DNA of 8,607 nt, taken from contig JAEWMM010000160.1 in assembly GCA_023457175.1 (NCBI GenBank), positions 1-8,607 on the forward strand. Direction: 5' to 3'. This DNA comes from Bacillota bacterium (GTDB taxonomy: Bacteria; Bacillota; Clostridia; Oscillospirales; Ruminococcaceae). Under the pieces are notes generated by a model, which was given only the letters and a program-made list of their open reading frames with translations, did not search any database and was not told the DNA's origin. Made by a program: the position numbers and the translations under genes. Each line of letters opens with the position of its first letter. Position 1 is the stretch's first letter. Of this stretch, positions 5,205 to 8,607 are shown one piece after another.

Positions 5205-6181
5205 CAGGCATCACCCTTAAAGGTAAGCGGAATCTGCCCCATCATCTGCTGGAGCAAATCTTCGGCGCTCTTACCCTTGTAGGTTTCTGCTTTTTTAAGC
5301 ATCAGACGGTGCCCGAACACCGGGACGGCCAGCGCTTTGATGTCATCGGGCAAGACATAGGCCCGCCCCTCAATCAGGGCCAGTGCCTTGGCCGCCCGAA
5401 CCATGGCAAGAGACGAACGGGAGCTCAGCGCCAGCCCGATCTCGTCCCGGTTTCGGGTAGCCTCGATAATATCCAGAATGTAATTCACGAGCGAATCGTC
5501 GAGATATACCTCCTCCGCCGTTTCACGCAAAAAAAGTGCCTGTGCTTCGGTCAGAATGGGTGAAAGAGCATCCAGCGGGCTGGAAAAAGCGTGACGGCGG
5601 ACAATTTCGGCCTCGTCGGCGCGGGAGGGATAACCCAGCCGTATTTTGAGCAGAAAACGATCCTGCTGGGCACTGGGCAGCGGAAAGGTACCCTCGGAAT
5701 CGATAGGGTTCTGGGTGGCTATAACAAAAAAGGGCTGGGGCAGCGGCTTGGTAACCCCTTCGATGGTCACCTGCTGCTCCTCCATTGCCTCAAGCAGCGC
5801 CGATTGGGTGCGGGGGGTGGTGCGATTGATCTCATCCGCCAGTAGAATATTTGTAAAAACCGGCCCGGGACGAAAAATAAATTCGCCCGACTGTGTGTTG
5901 TAGTAGTTCATGCCCGTGATGTCGGAGGGCATTAGATCCGGAGTAAACTGTATGCGCTTAAAGCCAAGCCCCAGTGTGCGCGCAATGGTTTTTGCCAGCG
6001 TGGTTTTACCTGTTCCGGGTAAATCCTCAAGCAGGACGTGGCCCTTAGACAGATAGGCCACGAGCGCGAGACGTACGGCCTGTGACTTTCCGATAACCAC
6101 CGATTCAATTTGCGACCGCACCGCTGCAAGCAGGGTGAAGGCCTGCGTCATTTCGGGAGAAGGCTGAGCGTTTTGTACCAT
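5204..6181 (-). CDS. MoxR-family AAA+ ATPase
   Basis: A 325-residue protein with all main AAA+ motifs of the MoxR family: Walker A LPGTGKTT (residues 54-61), Walker B ILLADE (112-117) continuing into the family signature INRTTPRTQSALLEAMEE, and sensor 1 in FVIATQNPIDSEGTFPLP (N158). DRFLLKI (R175, Arg-finger region) and the C-terminal lid with SSRSS (about 253-257, sensor 2 region) follow. It is a soluble ATPase thought to act as a chaperone with VWA-domain partners; the DUF58 gene, overlapping by one base, is its likely partner. An in-frame TAA two codons before ATG 6181 limits how far upstream it can start. The ribosome binding site is weak (AAGAAAG region), and a GGAGG about 30 bases upstream is too far to serve this start. 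First gene of a three-gene operon with its own promoter at 6238-6266. Confidence 0.93.
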   Translation of the reverse strand: MVQNAQPSPEMTQAFTLLAAVRSQIESVVIGKSQAVRLALVAYLSKGHVLLEDLPGTGKTTLAKTIARTLGLGFKRIQFTPDLMPSDITGMNYYNTQSGEFIFRPGPVFTNILLADEINRTTPRTQSALLEAMEEQQVTIEGVTKPLPQPFFVIATQNPIDSEGTFPLPSAQQDRFLLKIRLGYPSRADEAEIVRRHAFSSPLDALSPILTEAQALFLRETAEEVYLDDSLVNYILDIIEATRNRDEIGLALSSRSSLAMVRAAKALALIEGRAYVLPDDIKALAVPVFGHRLMLKKAETYKGKSAEDLLQQMMGQIPLTFKGDA

Positions 6182-6197
6182 AATTTACCCATTCTTT

Positions 6198-6233
6198 CTT
6201 ATGAACCGTTTTGCCTCCGGGGCTGTTCATAAG
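6198..6233 (-). promoter_or_regulatory. Perfect 9-bp inverted repeat at the start of the moxR transcript
   Basis: CTTATGAAC (6198-6206) and GTTCATAAG (6225-6233) are exact complements separated by 18 bases. The promoter-proximal arm begins 5 bases after the TATAAT box, so it overlaps the predicted transcription start, and the other arm ends 16 bases before the moxR ATG. The RNA could form a 9-bp hairpin at its very 5' end whose loop contains GGAGG; alternatively the DNA repeat is an operator for a dimeric repressor. Confidence 0.5.
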
Positions 6234-6237
6234 ATCG

Positions 6238-6266
6238 ATTATAGCCAAATCCTGTCGCGCTTTCAA
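6238..6266 (-). promoter_or_regulatory. Sigma-A promoter of the moxR-DUF58-DUF4129 operon
   Basis: On the minus strand, TTGAAA (6261-6266), exactly 17 bases, then a perfect TATAAT (6238-6243). Transcription would begin near 6230-6231 and leave a leader of about 50 bases. The 160 bases between this promoter and the divergent one at 6429 hold no gene or clear structure beyond a GGGCGCCC palindrome near 6347. Confidence 0.8.
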
Positions 6267-6428
6267 ATAAAATTTTCACCGAAGCGTAAACAGCCGCCGA
6301 CCTTTTTTAAGTCGACTACAGTCAAATCAAAACCGCGTTCAAAACGGGGCGCCCGGTATGGCACAAACGGCTCGCCGGTTCAAGAATATGGCCGCGTTGA
6401 TAAAGCGCACGATCAAAAACACTTTAAC

Positions 6429-6457
6429 TTGTGTTTGCGTATATTTTATGCTAAAAT
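6429..6457 (+). promoter_or_regulatory. Promoter of the attenuated efflux gene
   Basis: TTGTGT (6429-6434), 17 bases, then TAAAAT (6452-6457) with a TGC directly in front, an extended -10 motif. Transcription would begin near 6464, some 220 bases before the efflux gene and about 20 bases before the leader peptide, as expected for a regulated leader. Confidence 0.65.
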
Positions 6458-6486
6458 ATCAATAATCTAAAAGACGAGGTAGCGTT

Positions 6487-6507
6487 ATGGCATTTATTTT
6501 CCTGTAA
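6487..6507 (+). CDS. Six-residue leader peptide MAFIFL of the efflux gene
   Basis: ATG 6487 opens six codons (Met-Ala-Phe-Ile-Phe-Leu) ending in TAA at 6505-6507. GAGGT at 6476-6480 gives a good ribosome binding site at 6-7 bases. It is the first start after the promoter. The stop codon lies within the 5' arm of the leader stem-loop, so a ribosome paused on this frame would block that stem. Short leader peptides in front of macrolide, lincosamide and tetracycline resistance genes of Firmicutes sense ribosome-targeting drugs through stalling; that role is inferred here. The strongly hydrophobic sequence recalls the short peptides known to interact with macrolide-bound ribosomes, but no known arrest motif is claimed. 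Confidence 0.6.
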   Translation: MAFIFL

Positions 6508-6573
6508 TTCATCTTTGAGGCAGAGCCCTTGTGAGAGGGCTTGGTATGTTGTGCTTAAAGATATGAATTCACA
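6503..6573 (+). promoter_or_regulatory. Leader stem-loop of the efflux gene attenuator
   Basis: The left arm (6503-6518, TGTAATTCATCTTTGAG region) pairs with CTTAAAGATATGAATTCACA (6554-6573) apart from a few bulged bases. Inside it sits a second hairpin, AGCCCT/AGGGCT (6524-6529 and 6536-6541, loop TGTGAG). The outer stem begins at the last sense codon and stop codon of the leader peptide. This is the usual position for a stem whose opening by a stalled ribosome changes downstream folding. Confidence 0.55.
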
Positions 6574-6623
6574 GGGGTGCTTATCTGTTTTTGGATATGC
6601 CTTGTAGAATGATGTCTTTTTGC

Positions 6624-6666
6624 ACGGACAATGCTGTTTAAAAGCATTGTCCGTTTCTGATTTTTC
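6624..6666 (+). terminator. Attenuator terminator directly before the efflux gene
   Basis: A perfect 12-bp stem (ACGGACAATGCT at 6624-6635 with its complement at 6643-6654) and a 7-base loop, followed by TTTCTGATTTTTC. It ends only about 4 bases before the efflux gene's ribosome binding site and has no upstream gene to terminate except the leader peptide, so it is best read as an attenuator. A competing pairing of GCCTTGT (6599-6605) with ACAATGC (6628-6634), with one mismatch, could act as antiterminator, but this is weak. Confidence 0.75.
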
Positions 6667-6682
6667 TATAAGGAGCTTTATA

Positions 6683-7921
6683 ATGAATACAAACTGGAAA
6701 AAGCAATTTGCTATCATATATGCGGGGCAGGCGTTTTCGCTGTTGGGCTCTGCTGTCGTTCAGTTCGCCGTCATCTGGTGGCTGACTGTTCAGACCGAAT
6801 CGGCCGTCACGCTGACCATTTCATCAATTGTCACCTTTCTGCCCAATATGCTTATAGGACCGTTTGCGGGCGTATGGATAGACCGCTACAACCGCCGAAC
6901 CGTCATGATTGCCGCCGACGGGCTCGTGGCATTATCAAGCGTCATTCTTGGCGCGGCATTTTTGATAGCCCAATCGCCCCCCATCTGGTTTATCTATATC
7001 GTTTTATTTCTGCGCGGCTTGGGCAACACGTTCCACGGGCCCGCCATGCAGGCCGCCATTCCCATGCTGGTACCGGCCGAAATGCTGACAAAAGCCGGCG
7101 GCTGGGGCAATTTAATCAACTCCATCTCCGCGATGCTGGGGCCTGTGCTGGGTGCTGCGGCGATGGGCTTTCTACCCATTGCCGGCGTGATGCTCATAGA
7201 CATTATGGGTGCTGCGTTTGCTATCATCTGCCTGCTGTTTGTTTCGATTCCTGATATTCCTCAGACCGGCGAGCGGGTGCATATGCTTTCGGACATGAAG
7301 CTGGGCTTTGGGGCCATGCGGGCCAATAAACCGCTGATGGCCGTGTTTGTTCCGCTGCTGCTGATGAATATTCTGTATATGCCGCTGGGGTCGCTGTTTC
7401 CGCTGTTGGTACGCACTCACTTTATGGGTGGGGCATGGCACAACAGCCTTGTGGAGTTTGCCTTTGCGGGCGGCCTGCTTATCTCCTCTATCATCATTGG
7501 CGTATGGGGCGGTATGCGCAGGCGGTTTCTAATGGCGTCATGGGCGATCGGCCTTTTGGGTGCGGCTTCCCTTTTAAGCGGTGCGCTGCCGCCGGGCGGA
7601 TTTTGGCTGTTCGTTGTGTGCTGCTTTTTTATGGGCTTTTCCGGTACCTTTATGAGCGTGCCGATTATGGCCTACACGCAGGAAACCATTGCGCCTGAAA
7701 TGATGGGCAAGGTGTTTTCGTTATTAATGACAGTGATGACGCTGGCCATGCCGGTCGGTCTGCTGGTGGCGGGGCCGGTCAGCGAGGTGGCGGGCGTCGA
7801 CGCCTGGTTCTTCTGGTCGGGGGCTGCCCTGATTGCGACAGGCATCCTCTGCCGCCTGCTGACACGGCGCTTTGACGCCCAAACCCTAAAGCCGGGTGAG
7901 AAACCGGCTTCGCAAGCATAG
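6683..7921 (+). CDS. MefA-like major facilitator efflux transporter (DHA3 family)
   Basis: I choose ATG 6683, giving 412 residues, because AAGGAG (6670-6675) lies 7 bases upstream and the N-terminus MNTNWKKQFAIIYAGQAFSL lines up with that of MefA-type macrolide pumps (NNWKRKFYAIWAGQAVSL). A longer frame from 6620 would start inside the terminator hairpin. Motif A of the family is present between segments 2 and 3 (GVWIDRYNRR, residues 63-72). Other MefA-like stretches are LFLRGLGNTFHGPAMQAA, FVVCCFFMGFSGTF and GKVFSLLMTVMTLAMPVGL. Hydrophobic blocks fit the usual 12 membrane helices, and length matches the family (about 405). The DHA3 group exports drugs by proton antiport; macrolides are the best-known substrate, but the substrate here is not proven and identity to MefA appears only moderate. 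The gene is single, ends at the terminator at 8041, and is probably induced by attenuation through the leader peptide. Confidence 0.88.
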   Translation: MNTNWKKQFAIIYAGQAFSLLGSAVVQFAVIWWLTVQTESAVTLTISSIVTFLPNMLIGPFAGVWIDRYNRRTVMIAADGLVALSSVILGAAFLIAQSPPIWFIYIVLFLRGLGNTFHGPAMQAAIPMLVPAEMLTKAGGWGNLINSISAMLGPVLGAAAMGFLPIAGVMLIDIMGAAFAIICLLFVSIPDIPQTGERVHMLSDMKLGFGAMRANKPLMAVFVPLLLMNILYMPLGSLFPLLVRTHFMGGAWHNSLVEFAFAGGLLISSIIIGVWGGMRRRFLMASWAIGLLGAASLLSGALPPGGFWLFVVCCFFMGFSGTFMSVPIMAYTQETIAPEMMGKVFSLLMTVMTLAMPVGLLVAGPVSEVAGVDAWFFWSGAALIATGILCRLLTRRFDAQTLKPGEKPASQA

Positions 7922-8320
7922 CATCTCATCGCGCCGCGCGCTGTTTCGATGTCCTTAGACGCCATCCGCGATACCAGAGGGAAAGCGCTCTTGCGCGCAG
8001 CATGGATCTCTTTCTGTACGGATAAGTGAATATACCGAAAAAAACACCGGAGAAACGGCTGGACCAGCCGTTTCTCCGGTGTTTTGCAGTAAAATACGCT
8101 GTGTGTTTGACTGGCAAGATTTAAAGCCGTTGTGCTGAACGCAAAAAGCATGTAACGTGGCGACCGGTCTTGCCCTTGGTGGCGTTACCGCCTGCTGTGC
8201 GTTGGCCTGATGGCGCAGCCTGCCTTGGCGAATGAAACAGTTTTGACGTTTATAGCGCTTTTAATTGGCATTTGGGGAATAATGGTAAACGACCTTTTGG
8301 CGTATTAACGTCGCCAATTA
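7922..8320. other. Intergenic region between the convergent efflux and cupin genes
   Basis: Four hundred bases without a convincing gene. The main element is the terminator at 8041-8085. A 32-codon frame at 8210-8308 on plus could encode a peptide with one hydrophobic helix but lacks a ribosome binding site. A minus-strand frame overlapping the end of the efflux gene looks like a shadow. Nothing else is recognised. Confidence 0.6.
8041..8085. terminator. Perfect 22-bp inverted-repeat terminator between convergent genes
   Basis: Bases 8041-8062 are the exact complement of 8064-8085, centred on one A; in RNA the innermost bases would form a small loop. The minus-strand side is followed by a long T-run (complement of the A-run at 8037-8044), so it best terminates the cupin gene. 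On plus the right arm ends in GTTTT and can also stop efflux-gene transcripts, 120 bases after their stop codon. Confidence 0.85.
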
Positions 8321-8607
8321 CTACTGCTGGGGCGGAAAGATCACAAGCAGCATCATCTTAAACGCTTCTTTGGCAAAGACGGCGTGCGGCTTTTTGGCCG
8401 GCATAATCAGCGTTTCGCCCGCCTGCAGGACATAGTCGACGCCGTCCACCCAGAGCTGTCCGGTACCCTCTAAAACGGTGACCATTGCGTCGCCTTCAGA
8501 GTCGTGCGCGCTGATTTCTTCGCCCTGTGCAAAGGCAAACAGGGTGACGCTGACCGCCTTGTTCTGCGCCAGAGTTTTGCTCACAATCTGCCCGGGCTGC
8601 GCCTCTA
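8321..8607 (-). CDS. Small cupin-domain protein (5' end outside window)
   Basis: The frame ends with TAG at 8321-8323 and runs open to the right edge, so the N-terminus is missing. At least 94 residues are present. It is a single cupin barrel: motif 1 region GEEISAHDSEGDAMVTVLEGTG has one clear His (in SAHD) but a Ser/Asp-rich stretch instead of the HxH pair, and motif 2 is AGETLIMPAKKPHAVFA with its His. Both are normal for the short stand-alone cupins of Clostridia. These are small metal- or ligand-binding proteins of unknown function, often annotated only as cupin domain. A GTG at 8584 could be taken as start, but the in-frame residues before it (EAQPGQI) look like the usual N-terminal part of this family, so the true start lies beyond the window. 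It converges with the efflux gene and ends at the terminator at 8041-8085. Confidence 0.85.
   Translation of the reverse strand, partial: EAQPGQIVSKTLAQNKAVSVTLFAFAQGEEISAHDSEGDAMVTVLEGTGQLWVDGVDYVLQAGETLIMPAKKPHAVFAKEAFKMMLLVIFPPQQ

Noticed and set aside
6620..6682. Longer start for the efflux gene at 6620
   Set aside because: The extra 21 codons lie in the terminator stem and have no ribosome binding site. ATG 6683 has AAGGAG at the right distance and matches the family N-terminus.
7672..8151. Minus-strand frame of 159 codons over the end of the efflux gene and the terminator
   Set aside because: It reads through the 22-bp inverted repeat and antisense to the conserved efflux C-terminus; the composition is that of a shadow frame.
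8210..8308. Plus-strand frame of 32 codons with one hydrophobic stretch (LTFIALLIGIWGIM)
   Set aside because: No ribosome binding site, no promoter, and it follows a strong terminator. Kept only as a remote possibility for a single-helix small protein.
1..8607. CRISPR arrays, transposase genes or insertion sequences
   Set aside because: No regularly spaced repeats with spacers, no transposase motifs and no terminal inverted repeats bordering a gene were seen on either strand.

Overview
This 8.6-kb window looks like the chromosome of a low-to-moderate-GC Gram-positive anaerobe (Bacillota, probably class Clostridia). The evidence is strong AGGAGG-type ribosome binding sites, sigma-A-like promoters, a Firmicutes-type phage holin, a Mef-like efflux gene with a Firmicutes-style attenuator, and many short intrinsic terminators. 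Genus or species cannot be read from the sequence. The window spans the right-hand end of a prophage and the host DNA next to it.

Left part (1 to about 1982), prophage end: the C-terminal part of a holin, then an M23-family endolysin with a GTG start, then a bidirectional terminator. Convergent to these is an AT-richer gene for a NYN-domain (PIN-like) putative nuclease with its own promoter and a structured 5' leader, placed where prophages often carry accessory 'moron' genes. The prophage appears to end at 1959-1982 in the 3' end of a tRNA-Gly gene (T-loop, acceptor strand and CCA). This is directly followed by what looks like the original tRNA terminator, so the site is read as an attachment-site duplication (attR-type). 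The intact tRNA and the integrase should lie to the left, outside the window.

Middle (about 1983-6260), host DNA: a non-coding stretch with a run of hairpins, then a compact unit of about 160 bp (promoter, possible 26-codon ORF, terminator) that could be a small RNA or small protein gene. After it, on the minus strand, comes an operon in the order MoxR AAA+ ATPase, DUF58 protein, DUF4129 membrane protein. Its promoter (TTGAAA, 17 bp, TATAAT) is followed by a perfect 9-bp inverted repeat overlapping the likely transcription start. The transglutaminase-like gene that often accompanies this set is not seen.

Right part (about 6429-8607): a plus-strand MefA-like (DHA3) major facilitator efflux gene. 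Upstream of it are a promoter, a six-residue leader peptide (MAFIFL) with a good ribosome binding site, a long leader stem-loop starting at the leader stop codon, and an intrinsic terminator just before the efflux gene's ribosome binding site. This is the layout of a ribosome-dependent transcription attenuator of an antibiotic-inducible resistance gene, and is the most interesting regulatory system here. A perfect 22-bp inverted-repeat terminator then separates the efflux gene from a convergent small cupin gene whose start lies beyond the right edge.
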